From: Succinatimonas hippei
GTDB lineage: Bacteria; Pseudomonadota; Gammaproteobacteria; Enterobacterales; Succinivibrionaceae
Assembly: GCA_004557545.1 (NCBI GenBank)
Contig: SFGV01000023.1
Coordinates: 1 to 28,275 of the forward strand
Direction: 5' to 3'
Length of the DNA: 28,275 nucleotides
In this document: positions 6,939 through 15,418 of the stretch, piece by piece
Layout of the letters: every line of letters begins with the position of its first letter
How positions within the stretch are numbered: position 1 is the first letter of the stretch
The notes under the pieces: generated by a model
What the model was told of the DNA's origin: nothing
Database searches by the model: none
What the model saw: the letters and a program-made list of their open reading frames with translations, nothing else
Translations under genes and position numbers: made by a program

Positions 6939-7946
6939 ATGGAAAAGATTGCGTTTTTCGGTACCCATTCATATGACAGAAAAATGTTCCGTGAGATCAA
7001 TGAAAAACCTGAGTTTGGTTTTGAGCTTGTAAATCACAGAAGTTTTCTTAGCGCGGAAAATGCCCAGATGACCATGGGAGCCAAAGCCGTCTGCATTTTC
7101 GTAAACGATACCTGTGACCGCACCGTGCAGGAGATCCTCGCAAAACAGGGAGTTAAGCTCATCGCCCTGCGCTGCGCCGGCTTTAACAATGTCGATCTGG
7201 ACGCGGCAGGAGATCTCGGGCTTAAGGTCGTAAGAGTTCCCGCCTACTCCCCGCACGCCATCGCCGAGCATGTGGTGGCGCTTATCATGACCTTAAACCG
7301 CAAGACCAACCGCGCTTATGTAAGAGTGCGCGATGGCAATTTCTCGTTAAACGGTCTCATGGGCTTTGATATGTACGGCAAGACTGCCGGCATCATCGGC
7401 ACCGGCCGCATCGCCCGCTGCCTTATCGCAATTCTCAAGGGCTTTGGCATGAATGTCATCGCCTATGATGTCTACCCTGACGAGAAATACGCAAAGGAAA
7501 GCGGTATCAGGTACGTGGGGCTTGATGAGCTGTTCGCAAATTCCGACATTATCTCGCTCAACTGCCCGCTTACCGAGCAGAACCGCCATCTCATCAACCG
7601 CTATTCAATCGCCAAGATGAAGAAGGGCGTGATGATCATCAACACCGGCCGCGGACCGCTTATCAACACTGAGGATCTCATCGAGGGACTGCGTTCGGGA
7701 CAGGTAGGTTACGCCGGGCTTGATGTCTACGAGGAGGAGCGTGACTACTTCTACCAGGACAAGTCGGCAAGCGTCATCACCGATGACAATCTGGCAAGAC
7801 TCCTTAGCTACTCTAATGTGCTGGTCACCTCTCATCAGGCCTTCTTTACCCGTGAGGCGATGACCAACATCGCCGCTACCACATTACAGAACTGCGCGGA
7901 TTTCTTTGCGGGAAAGGAGCTTATAAACGAGGTCAAAAAGGCCTGA
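6939..7946 (+). CDS. ldhA: Fermentative D-lactate dehydrogenase (NAD-dependent)
   Basis: It reduces pyruvate to D-lactate with NADH, regenerating NAD during fermentation. The 335 residues align over their length with E. coli LdhA (329): shared blocks include VCIFVND, IALRCAGFNNVDLDAA, LKVVRVPAYSP, NFSLNGL and VLVTSHQAF. Catalytic residues of the D-2-hydroxyacid dehydrogenase family are present: Arg238 in NTGRGPL, Glu267 in DVYEEERD and His299 in SHQAF. The NAD-binding motif is GTGRIA (154-159), with Ala where the third glycine usually stands, a minor variation. AAGGAG lies 5 bp before the ATG. It is a single-gene unit facing rsmC, with a shared terminator between them. Confidence 0.95.
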   Translation: MEKIAFFGTHSYDRKMFREINEKPEFGFELVNHRSFLSAENAQMTMGAKAVCIFVNDTCDRTVQEILAKQGVKLIALRCAGFNNVDLDAAGDLGLKVVRVPAYSPHAIAEHVVALIMTLNRKTNRAYVRVRDGNFSLNGLMGFDMYGKTAGIIGTGRIARCLIAILKGFGMNVIAYDVYPDEKYAKESGIRYVGLDELFANSDIISLNCPLTEQNRHLINRYSIAKMKKGVMIINTGRGPLINTEDLIEGLRSGQVGYAGLDVYEEERDYFYQDKSASVITDDNLARLLSYSNVLVTSHQAFFTREAMTNIAATTLQNCADFFAGKELINEVKKA

Positions 7947-7981
7947 TAGAGCAGGAGAGCCTGAGGCGCTATAACCGATGT

Positions 7982-8010
7982 AAAAAGAGACCGCGATTTT
8001 CGCGGTCTCT
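7982..8010. terminator. Bidirectional terminator between convergent ldhA and rsmC
   Basis: The 10-bp stem AGAGACCGCG / CGCGGTCTCT (loop ATTTT) serves both strands. On the minus strand it runs straight into five T's, good for rsmC; on the plus strand a TTTT follows only after four bases, so it is weaker for ldhA. Confidence 0.85.
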
Positions 8011-8031
8011 GCGCTTTTGCAAGATCAAATC

Positions 8032-9096
8032 TCAGCTGTTTTTAGCCCGGTAAACACAAAACCGGGTGTCCCTGGCAAGCACCTCAACATCGCTGAAGGA
8101 CTCATTGAGGTAGGCGCCGTAGCCTAAGAAGGTATTGCCTACAAGACGAAGTTCCCCGCCCTGATTTAAGTGCGAGGCGGCTTTTTTGATTATTCCAAGC
8201 GCGGTCTGTCTCTCAAAGCCGTTGCCCTGATGGAATGGCGGATTTACCGCGATGAGATCGAACTTACCCTCAAAATCGAGGCTGTCCGCGGCCTTGATCT
8301 CAAGACTTACCTGATTTAAGGCGGCGTTTTTCGCGCAAAGCGCCAGCGCAGCGGCGCTGATGTCAGTTGAGGTGACGGAGAGCGCGCCTTTTTTCTTCAT
8401 AAAGATACCGGCAACCCCGCAACCGCACCCAAGATCCAGAGCCCTGCGGCCGGCGCATACATCGCCCAGGGTCTCAAGCAGCATCCGGGTGCCAGGATCC
8501 ACGCGTCCCATTGAGAATACCGCCTCATCCTGGGCAAGCGTAAGCTCAGTACCATCAATCTCAAGTGTCAGCGCTGGACTGGTTTTGGGCAGAGCCGGGC
8601 GGTTTTTAAGTTCAGTTGCGAAGAGCGTGCACTTGCGGCGGCTGTCTGCTTTGCAGGGGTCGCCCAGAGCCTTTAAAAGCGTGTCCGCGCTTTTGCCCCC
8701 GCCGTTGTTTTCACCGGCGCACAGCACCAGAGCGTTGTCCTCAAGCCTTGAGGCAATGAGGGAGATGATCTTGCTGTTCTGGGCTTTGCTTTTATCAAGT
8801 ATGAGCAGCAGCGCGTCAAGGCTCTCAAGCGCGGATGACGCTTCGTCTATGGTGTCAAAAAACACATTTAAGTGTTTGTAGGAAAAACGCTGGCGTCTTT
8901 TGTCAGAGCATTCCTGACCTATCATCGCGGCCATTCTGCGCGCGCACAAAAGGTTGTCGGTAATAACACTGGCGCTTTTGCAGGAAAGGCAGAGGTTTAA
9001 AACGCGCTCATCGGTTACCGCGCCGGCGATAACCAGTCTGCGGTCTTTTAAGAGATCCTGATTGTGCTCAAGCAATTCGTAGATTTTCGACTGCAT
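8032..9096 (-). CDS. rsmC: 16S rRNA (guanine-1207-N2)-methyltransferase
   Basis: RsmC methylates G1207 of 16S rRNA in the small subunit, using S-adenosylmethionine. The 354 residues show the family's two-domain layout: a degenerate N-terminal methyltransferase-like half and a catalytic C-terminal half. The catalytic half has the SAM-binding motif ALDLGCGCGVAGIF and the catalytic NPPFHQG, then HLNQGGELRLVGNTFLGY, which matches RsmC rather than the related RlmG. It ends the long minus-strand cluster. The rsmA stop follows the rsmC side by 18 bp, so the two are probably co-transcribed. In E. coli, rsmA is followed by apaG-apaH instead. Confidence 0.9.
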   Translation of the reverse strand: MQSKIYELLEHNQDLLKDRRLVIAGAVTDERVLNLCLSCKSASVITDNLLCARRMAAMIGQECSDKRRQRFSYKHLNVFFDTIDEASSALESLDALLLILDKSKAQNSKIISLIASRLEDNALVLCAGENNGGGKSADTLLKALGDPCKADSRRKCTLFATELKNRPALPKTSPALTLEIDGTELTLAQDEAVFSMGRVDPGTRMLLETLGDVCAGRRALDLGCGCGVAGIFMKKKGALSVTSTDISAAALALCAKNAALNQVSLEIKAADSLDFEGKFDLIAVNPPFHQGNGFERQTALGIIKKAASHLNQGGELRLVGNTFLGYGAYLNESFSDVEVLARDTRFCVYRAKNS

Positions 9097-9114
9097 TTGG
9101 TGCTCTTTTACTGT

Positions 9115-9930
9115 TTATTCCTGTGTCTCTCGCAGGGAGGGTGATTTCTTTGAAAGCGTGTCCGCGAGCTTTACGTACTCGTCAACGCTCAGATCCTCAG
9201 GGCGGAGCGAGGAGTCAATTGAGAGGGCGGCAAGCTCCTCCTGACTAAATAACGCCGATACAGCGTTTCGCAATGTCTTGCGGCGACCTGAGAAGGCGCA
9301 GGTGGTAACGCGGTTTAAAAAAGGCCTTAACGCGCGCTGTTCGTCATTAAGATCGCGCGGGATAAGCCTTACCACGGCAGATGTTACCTTGGGGCGCGGC
9401 ATGAAGGCCGTGTTGCTTACGGTAAGCATGGGGTAGGGCTTCGCGCAGTACTGAACCATCACGGTAAGCCTGCCGTAGTCGCGGGATCCCGGGGCGGCGC
9501 AAAGCCTTTCAACCACTTCCTTCTGAAGCATGAAATGCATGTCGCGGATCCCTTTCTGGGTCAGCAGATGGAAGATCACTGGCGAGGTGATGTTATAGGG
9601 CAGGTTCCCGAAGATCCTGAGATCACCCGCGCCATCGAGTTTTTCAAAGTCGACCTTGAGCGCGTCTCCTTCTATAAGGGTAAGCCCCTTTAAGAAGGGA
9701 TCGTGGCGGAGCATTTCACAGAGATCGCGGTCAAGCTCGATGGCCGTAAGCGTTCCGGCGCGCTCAAGCACCGGGCGGGTCAGCGCGGCGTGCCCCGGAC
9801 CTATCTCAATTAAGTGTTCGCCCGGGCGCGGGTTGATGGCGTCAACTATGGCCGCGATGACGGAGTCATCGACAAGGAAGTTCTGGCCAAAACGCTTTCT
9901 TGCTTTAAGACGGGGAGGAGGCAGAGCCAT
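9115..9930 (-). CDS. rsmA: 16S rRNA dimethyladenosine transferase (A1518/A1519)
   Basis: RsmA (KsgA) dimethylates two adjacent adenines in the 3'-terminal helix of 16S rRNA and acts as a late checkpoint in 30S assembly. The 271 residues match the family. Residues 13-20 read RFGQNFLV, the N-terminal RsmA signature; the SAM motif IEIGPGHAALT is at 41-51; the catalytic NLPYN is at 109-113. The ATG lies one base after the surA stop, so translation is coupled to surA. In E. coli pdxA sits between surA and rsmA; it is absent here. Confidence 0.95.
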   Translation of the reverse strand: MALPPPRLKARKRFGQNFLVDDSVIAAIVDAINPRPGEHLIEIGPGHAALTRPVLERAGTLTAIELDRDLCEMLRHDPFLKGLTLIEGDALKVDFEKLDGAGDLRIFGNLPYNITSPVIFHLLTQKGIRDMHFMLQKEVVERLCAAPGSRDYGRLTVMVQYCAKPYPMLTVSNTAFMPRPKVTSAVVRLIPRDLNDEQRALRPFLNRVTTCAFSGRRKTLRNAVSALFSQEELAALSIDSSLRPEDLSVDEYVKLADTLSKKSPSLRETQE

Positions 9931-9931
9931 T

Positions 9932-11272
9932 TTACTGTCCTGATGACTGATTGCCGTTATGGTCGAGCTTTACTCCGGCGTCAAGCAGCGCCGGATCTGT
10001 GATATGCACGTATGACATATCGCGAAGCTGGCTCTCCCAGAGCGCTGACTGCTCCTGAAACGCGCGCTCGTACAGGATCTCTTTTGCGCGCGAGATATAA
10101 GCGTCCTCGGAGTTCTGATCGGTCTTTACGTCCTTGAGCAGTATGATGTGCCAGCCATAGGATGAGCGTACCGGATCAGAGATCTGACCGGGCTTTAACG
10201 CTACCATGGCCTGGGCAAAGGCCGGGTCAAACATTCCGGGGGTCTGATACCCGAGATCTCCGCCCCTGGCCGCAGATCCCGTATCCTCGGAGTACTGACG
10301 CGCGGCCTTGTCAAAGGTGGTGGTTCCGTTCTGGATATCCTGCTTTATGCGCGTAAGCTCGGCCTTGGCGGCGTCATCTGAGAGGATCACCGAGGTCTTG
10401 AGCAGGATGTGCGCCGCGTCGTAGGTGCGAACCGGCTGCACCGACTCATGGGAGACATCAAAGAGCTTAATAAAATGCAGCCCTACAGGTGAGCGGATCG
10501 GTCCTATCACATCACCGGGCTTTGCCTTTACGAGTCCCGGGACAAAGGGCAGAGGCACCTGGGTTTCAGGCACGTAACCGAGATCTCCCGCCCCGGACTG
10601 GCGGCTTCCGGTTGAGTAGCGGGCGAATACCGCCTCAAAGGGCTCGCCGCGGGTAAGCTCGGCCTTGACGGCTTTTGCCGCCGCCTCGGCGCGGTTGTAC
10701 TCATCCTCGGTAGGGGTTGGCGACATCGGAATGATGATCTGCCCGATGTGGTAGCGCGGCTCAATGCTACCCTGGTTTTTAAGCTGCTTTGCAAGCGATC
10801 TGGCCTCAGAGTCGGAGATATTGATCTTTGAGCGTATGGTCTGGCGTCTTAGCTCATCTATTAGAAATTCCCTGCGAAACGCCTCGCGCTGTTTGGCTAC
10901 GCTCTGCCCCGGGGCGAAGCTTGAGAGGATCTTGTCGGTCGGGACATGATTTTTGGCGGCCATTTCGGCTAAGGTCTGATCAAGCTGCATGTCGGTCATT
11001 TCGATGCCGCGCTGCTTTGCGATCTGACTTACGAGCGAGCTGGTGATTAGATGTTCCATGGCAGAGCGGCGCGCGCTTATGGGATCAAGCCTGACGTTTT
11101 TTGCCGCGGCGTTGGCCGTTATCTGTGCCGTAGCGTCATCCAGTTCGCTTTCCAGAATGATGTCATTGTTGACCACCGCGGCGGTGGAGTCTAGTACCTC
11201 GGCGTGAAGCTGGGCACTGAAAACCAGCGCTGCTACAAGCGCCGTGGTCTTGCCATATGAGGTGAAATTCAT
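9932..11272 (-). CDS. surA: Periplasmic chaperone / peptidyl-prolyl isomerase SurA
   Basis: SurA escorts unfolded outer-membrane proteins, including LptD, through the periplasm to the BAM complex. A Sec signal peptide covers about residues 1-24 (cleavage after LHA). The N-terminal chaperone region begins VLDSTAAVVNNDIILESEL. Two parvulin (PpiC) domains follow, with GAGDLGYVPE in the first and HILLKTS with RGGDLGYQTPG in the second. The 446 residues are close to the E. coli protein (428). It lies 27 bp after lptD, and an AGGAG is seen 12 bp before the ATG. Co-transcription with its client lptD is the classic gammaproteobacterial arrangement. Confidence 0.95.
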   Translation of the reverse strand: MNFTSYGKTTALVAALVFSAQLHAEVLDSTAAVVNNDIILESELDDATAQITANAAAKNVRLDPISARRSAMEHLITSSLVSQIAKQRGIEMTDMQLDQTLAEMAAKNHVPTDKILSSFAPGQSVAKQREAFRREFLIDELRRQTIRSKINISDSEARSLAKQLKNQGSIEPRYHIGQIIIPMSPTPTEDEYNRAEAAAKAVKAELTRGEPFEAVFARYSTGSRQSGAGDLGYVPETQVPLPFVPGLVKAKPGDVIGPIRSPVGLHFIKLFDVSHESVQPVRTYDAAHILLKTSVILSDDAAKAELTRIKQDIQNGTTTFDKAARQYSEDTGSAARGGDLGYQTPGMFDPAFAQAMVALKPGQISDPVRSSYGWHIILLKDVKTDQNSEDAYISRAKEILYERAFQEQSALWESQLRDMSYVHITDPALLDAGVKLDHNGNQSSGQ

Positions 11273-11299
11273 TCCTGTTTTACTCCTGGTTTTAACCCG

Positions 11300-13903
11300 T
11301 CAGCGGTTAAGGCTGGTCGGATCGGCAAATGGCATGTAATGCGTGTCGGGGGTCATTGGGTTATCAATACCCTCTACGTTGACCGTGTAGAAGCCCTTAA
11401 ACTCAAACTGGATCCCTACCACATTGTCATTCTTGTGGCGGGCGCGGCCGCGCTTCCAGTCCATCTTGGCGTAGTCCTCATATACGAAGGCCATGCTCCA
11501 GCAGCACTGCTCGTACTTCAGCGCCAGCTTGCGGTCGATGTTATAGCCCACGTCAAGATCGCGGTATATGGACGCGGTCGCGCGCCAGTCATTGCCAAGC
11601 GGGATTGTTCCGCCAAAGCCTATCTGGCGTATATCCCTGACGGCGCCTGTCTCATAATCATAGTTTCCGTCACGCAGATAGCGGTAGTTTACGGTAAGGC
11701 TTCCGCCTGATTTCTGATAGGTGGCCGACGCGCTGTAGCTCTGGAACTTGCTCTGCTGGGTGCTGTAGGCTCCGGCTACGCGCATGTTAAGCCCCTCAAG
11801 CGGGTTGGCGTCCACGCTTCCGGTTAAAAGCGAGCGCGGATAGGTCTGTCTTGAGTCGGCGCTGTTGAGCGTGACCCTGGTAGGCACGAAGCTGTAGGCC
11901 TGAGCAGCCATGAGCTTGAGCACCTCGCGATCATGGGCATCCAGCACTCTTGAGGTAAGACCCATGGTAAACGTATTGGTGTCGGCTATGCGGTCAAGCC
12001 CGGAGTAGCGCATATGGGAGAACAGCGTGTAGTAATCGTCGATGCGGTCAGTGGTGTCGTAAAGCGCGATGCTGTTCTGATCGCGATAGGGCACATAAGT
12101 GTACTTGAACTCAGGCTCGATGGTCTGGGTGTGGCGCATGTCAAAGGCCTTGCGCTCAAATGTGGTCTTGCCATGCACCTCAAGCTCATACAAAAAGCGG
12201 TTTACCGAGCTTTGGGCGTCATCAAAGCCAAAATAACTGCGGTATGAGCCTGAGAGCTTGTTGTAGTCACCCTGATCGTAGTGGGTGAGGAAGAGTCTTC
12301 CTCCGGCGTCAAGCTTGGTGCCGCGGCGGTCAAAGAGATGGAGTATGGCGGACGGCTCGGCGTGAAGCCTGATGGTGTCCTCAGCAGAGTAATCATCAAA
12401 AGCCTCAAGGTTGAAACGGGTGGCCTCGCCGTAGAAATCGAGTGCGGCTATCCCTTTGCTGCCGTACCAGTTTCCGGACAATTTAGGCAGCATCGCGAAA
12501 GGTCTGCGTCTGAATACCCCGCGGTATTCAGGCAGCAGGATCTGATAGCGCCTGAGCTCGGCGTTTAAGGTGTAATCTGCCTGACCGTAGGTAGACCACA
12601 GTCTCTGGGTCAGGTGGTCATCGGTGATTGCGGCGTTGGGCGTTGCCAGATCCGAAAGATAGCTGTAATCGTTAGGCCTTACGCGCTGATAGTCAAAGCC
12701 TACCCCGAGCGCTCCGTTAAGCAGGCTTAGTCTGTCGGACAGGCGCAGATACCAGCGTTTTCTGGATGAGGATCCGTCATAGGGAGTCCAGCTCTGATCA
12801 TCAGGCAGGTAATTGAAGTTGACCGTGCCGTAGAGATTTGAGAAGGGCATGTAACGGAACTCGGTGTTGAGCATGCTGCGGTGCTCGCCATACCAGGCCG
12901 GGGTCAGCGTCATGTCATAGTTTGGCGCAAGGTTTAAGTATATGGGCTGCACATACTTAAAGTTGCTTGAGCCGGTGCTTAAAAGCGGATAGAGCAGACC
13001 GCTCTTGCGATCGTTGGTTATGGGGAAGTTTACGTAAGGGAAATAGAACACCGGCACCGGACCTGCCCAAAGCGTGGCGTTCCAGGCCTCGCCGAAGGCC
13101 TCATTGCGATCGATGCTCACGGTGGAGGCGCGAAGGTGCCAGGTGTCACTGCCGGCCGGGCATGAGGTCAGGGTGGCCGATTTGTAAAGCTGGGTGCGTT
13201 TAGGGGCGTCTATGGTGTGTTTTTCAGCCGTGCCGCGGATCACCGAGCCGTTTAACTGGAAATTGGTGTTCTTAAGCCTGGTTACCTTGGTATCCAGGTT
13301 GTAATTGGCGTCATCCTCGGTGTGTACCGTGTACTCGCCGTCATACATTACGGTCTTGCCGCTGGTCGTAAAGGAGTGCTCCTTGGCGTTGTAGCGGGCC
13401 TTCTGGGTATTGATGACGCGATCGCCCTGAACTATGTTGACGCGCCCTTTGTAAATAAGATCGTCAAGCTTGTCCTTAAGGTTGCCCTGCACCTGATCGG
13501 CGTCGACATTCACAGGCTCCTTGTTGATGTCAAACTGCAATGGCTTTGAGTATGAGGGCACCGAGGCGTAGCAGCTCAAATCGCGCTGCGGGATAGGCTT
13601 GAAGGGCGACATTGTGATGTGCCGGTCAGAGACGCGTTTTACAACTCTTGCCGCAAAGGTCGAGCTGTCGGCAAGATGCCGGTTTTTAAGATAGCGCTCA
13701 GCTCCCGGGGTAGACATGTTCTGCAGGACAGTGTTGGCAAAATCACGCACTCTTGTCAGTCTGCCCTGATCGCTTGTTTTGACGCGGCTTGTAGTCACGG
13801 TATATTCGGCAGCTCCGGCGCAGACCGAGGCGACGGCGGCGGCGAGCGCGAGCAGGCGCAGCGCGCGGTGTTTTGAGCTGTATCTAGTCATCCGTGGGAA
13901 CAT
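11300..13903 (-). CDS. lptD: LPS-assembly outer-membrane protein LptD
   Basis: LptD, with LptE, inserts lipopolysaccharide into the outer leaflet. Its 867 residues exceed the E. coli 784. A signal peptide is followed by an OstA/LptA-like domain (about 125-250), then the 26-stranded barrel. The four conserved cysteines that form inter-domain disulfides are all present: Cys111, Cys248 and the pair 800-801 (in QCCWSM). Aromatic, Tyr-rich strands and WYGEHRSMLNTEFRY fit the barrel. Two starts are possible. The ATG at 13903 overlaps yacG by 20 bp and has GAAGGG a few bases upstream. The ATG at 13891 overlaps by 8 bp and gives a cleaner signal peptide (MTRYSSKHRALRLLALAAAV) but has no ribosome binding site. 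I kept 13903. surA follows immediately. Confidence 0.95.
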   Translation of the reverse strand: MFPRMTRYSSKHRALRLLALAAAVASVCAGAAEYTVTTSRVKTSDQGRLTRVRDFANTVLQNMSTPGAERYLKNRHLADSSTFAARVVKRVSDRHITMSPFKPIPQRDLSCYASVPSYSKPLQFDINKEPVNVDADQVQGNLKDKLDDLIYKGRVNIVQGDRVINTQKARYNAKEHSFTTSGKTVMYDGEYTVHTEDDANYNLDTKVTRLKNTNFQLNGSVIRGTAEKHTIDAPKRTQLYKSATLTSCPAGSDTWHLRASTVSIDRNEAFGEAWNATLWAGPVPVFYFPYVNFPITNDRKSGLLYPLLSTGSSNFKYVQPIYLNLAPNYDMTLTPAWYGEHRSMLNTEFRYMPFSNLYGTVNFNYLPDDQSWTPYDGSSSRKRWYLRLSDRLSLLNGALGVGFDYQRVRPNDYSYLSDLATPNAAITDDHLTQRLWSTYGQADYTLNAELRRYQILLPEYRGVFRRRPFAMLPKLSGNWYGSKGIAALDFYGEATRFNLEAFDDYSAEDTIRLHAEPSAILHLFDRRGTKLDAGGRLFLTHYDQGDYNKLSGSYRSYFGFDDAQSSVNRFLYELEVHGKTTFERKAFDMRHTQTIEPEFKYTYVPYRDQNSIALYDTTDRIDDYYTLFSHMRYSGLDRIADTNTFTMGLTSRVLDAHDREVLKLMAAQAYSFVPTRVTLNSADSRQTYPRSLLTGSVDANPLEGLNMRVAGAYSTQQSKFQSYSASATYQKSGGSLTVNYRYLRDGNYDYETGAVRDIRQIGFGGTIPLGNDWRATASIYRDLDVGYNIDRKLALKYEQCCWSMAFVYEDYAKMDWKRGRARHKNDNVVGIQFEFKGFYTVNVEGIDNPMTPDTHYMPFADPTSLNR

Positions 13904-14192
13904 TACGCCCTTCTATATCAACATTGTCGGTAAGACCGCAGTCCTCGTCATCCTCAAGCGGATCGCCCTCAATCACCCGTTCATCCGAGGCCCAGGCGCC
14001 CAGATCAAGCATGCGGCAGCGCTCTGAGCAGAACGGTCTGAAGGGATCGCTTACCCTGTACTCATGCATCCTGCCGCACTGCGGGCAGGGCACCATCATA
14101 ACGCCCTCTGAGGGTGTCTCATTGATGACCGTATGCGCCTTGCGCTCAAGCTCATCAAAGGTTCCGGGAGGAAGAAGATCTTTAAGACTCAT
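13884..14192 (-). CDS. yacG: DNA gyrase inhibitor YacG (zinc-binding), possibly N-terminally extended
   Basis: YacG binds the gyrase B subunit and blocks its DNA binding. The zinc knuckle is C-x2-C-x15-C-x3-C at residues 36, 39, 55 and 59, within CPQCG and FRPFCSERCRMLDLGAWA, the family signature. The acidic tail (EGDPLEDDEDCG) is typical. The reading frame gives 102 residues, whereas E. coli YacG has 65. The extra 30 N-terminal residues (DLLPPGTFDELERK) may be artificial: an internal ATG-ATG at 14099/14096 has GAGG about 5-8 bp before it, while the ATG at 14192 has no visible ribosome binding site. coaE-zapD-yacG order is the standard gammaproteobacterial arrangement, here continued directly into lptD by overlap. 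Confidence 0.85.
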   Translation of the reverse strand: MSLKDLLPPGTFDELERKAHTVINETPSEGVMMVPCPQCGRMHEYRVSDPFRPFCSERCRMLDLGAWASDERVIEGDPLEDDEDCGLTDNVDIEGRNVPTDD

Positions 14193-14576
14193 TAAAAACG
14201 CGGTGTCCCCGGCATAAAAAAATTTTTGCGGATCCGGGCATGGCCAAAAGCGCCATTACCTGTCCGGATTGAAATTTTAGCATAGCCGCCCGTCATTGAC
14301 CCCGCGCGCTTTGAGACTATGCCGGATAGACCTCTAAAAAAATCGTCATTGTCACAGACATTATCAAACCAAGGCAGGATAATGACGGGATCCTGTTCAC
14401 CAGCCTTTTTGACTTCCTGAACAATCCTGAAAGCCTGAACCTGTGACAGGCTGTTTCATTTTGCAGAAATAAAGAAAACCGGACACGCCGGCAGGTGGGT
14501 GAAAGACGCGTTCCAAAAAAGGATCATAAACAGGAGCGCGTGATTGGAAGATCCCCTGAAGGTACTTAAATACCTT
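14193..14576. other. 384-bp gap between yacG and zapD
   Basis: No gene was found in either direction. It holds several imperfect inverted repeats, e.g. ATTATC (14360-14365) with GATAAT (14378-14383), extended by CGTCATT/AATGACG, and AAGGTA/TACCTT (14562-14579) just after the zapD stop without a T-run. The yacG-lptD-surA-rsmA transcript may start here: on the minus strand TAAAAT is seen at 14279-14274, but no good -35 accompanies it. Confidence 0.5.
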
Positions 14577-15323
14577 TTATCCGAGAGTTGAGCTTACGTA
14601 TGCAATCTCAAATGGGATGTCACCCACGGGAGCGCCTTTTTCGTAGGGTATGAAATGAATGTTGATGCGGGACTGAAAGCCTGAGACCACGGGATAGGCG
14701 CGGTTTTTCTCATCATACTGAATGCATATGAGATCACAATTGTCGGCGCTCTCCTGCAAGAAGCCCTTGCGGGCGACACGCTTTTGCAGATCAGAGCAAA
14801 GACGCCACAGATACAGAATGGTGCTGACGGGGATCCTCAGACAGTCAAACTCGTGCAGCCACCTTTTTACCGTCTCAAGGCGCTCCTCATATGGAAGATG
14901 CAGCCAGTACTCGAAGAGCGGGGTATCAAAGCAGTTGACGCCGCTTGGGGTATGAAAACGCGGTTTTACGATCTCTATGATGGGATCCGTCTGCAGGACG
15001 ATGCGCTGGCGGGTGAAGGTATCAAGCTCGCGTTTGGCGTCGGCTACCTTTGAGCGCAACTGGGATACGAACTCGCCATCGGCCTCGGGATCCTTCTCCC
15101 AGGCGCGCAGTCTGGTGTCACAGCGCTCAAGATCCTTTAAAAGCTCAATCTTGATGGAGCCGGTACCGTCTACCAGATCAAGATAATCCACCACGCAGCG
15201 CAATAAGCATATCGTTTCCTGAGGTGTCCTGATTTCGCGGTTTGCCTCAGTGCGGGTAAAGACGCTTTCAAATTTGAGATAGGTTCTGGCTCTCGGGGTC
15301 AGTGGAAAGTCGTATCTAAGCAT
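14577..15323 (-). CDS. zapD: Z-ring bundling protein ZapD
   Basis: ZapD binds the FtsZ C-terminal tail and bundles FtsZ filaments at midcell. The 248 residues match E. coli ZapD (247). Conserved blocks include the N-terminal FPLTPRARTYLKFESVF, the mid-protein CFDTPLFEYWLHLPYEER, and the C-terminal SGFQSRINIHFIPYE. The first half is helical and charged; the second forms the family's beta domain. No ribosome binding site is seen near the ATG; a perfect 6-bp hairpin (AGCCGT, 15332-15337, with ACGGCT, 15345-15350) stands 8 bp before it, and a GGAG overlaps its upstream (5') arm on the minus strand. coaE lies 95 bp upstream and is probably co-transcribed. Confidence 0.93.
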   Translation of the reverse strand: MLRYDFPLTPRARTYLKFESVFTRTEANREIRTPQETICLLRCVVDYLDLVDGTGSIKIELLKDLERCDTRLRAWEKDPEADGEFVSQLRSKVADAKRELDTFTRQRIVLQTDPIIEIVKPRFHTPSGVNCFDTPLFEYWLHLPYEERLETVKRWLHEFDCLRIPVSTILYLWRLCSDLQKRVARKGFLQESADNCDLICIQYDEKNRAYPVVSGFQSRINIHFIPYEKGAPVGDIPFEIAYVSSTLG

Positions 15324-15418
15324 TATGTAAAAGCCGTGGCGCTAACGGCTCCATCTCATCAACAAGACCGCTTTTGTTATTAACCTGTTATCAGAGGCTT
15401 AAGAACAGGCGGCTTCAA

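Noticed and set aside
8360..8881. 173-codon open frame antisense to rsmC
   Set aside because: Ser/Arg-rich shadow of a GC-rich gene; rsmC motifs are clear on the other strand and no ribosome binding site was noted.
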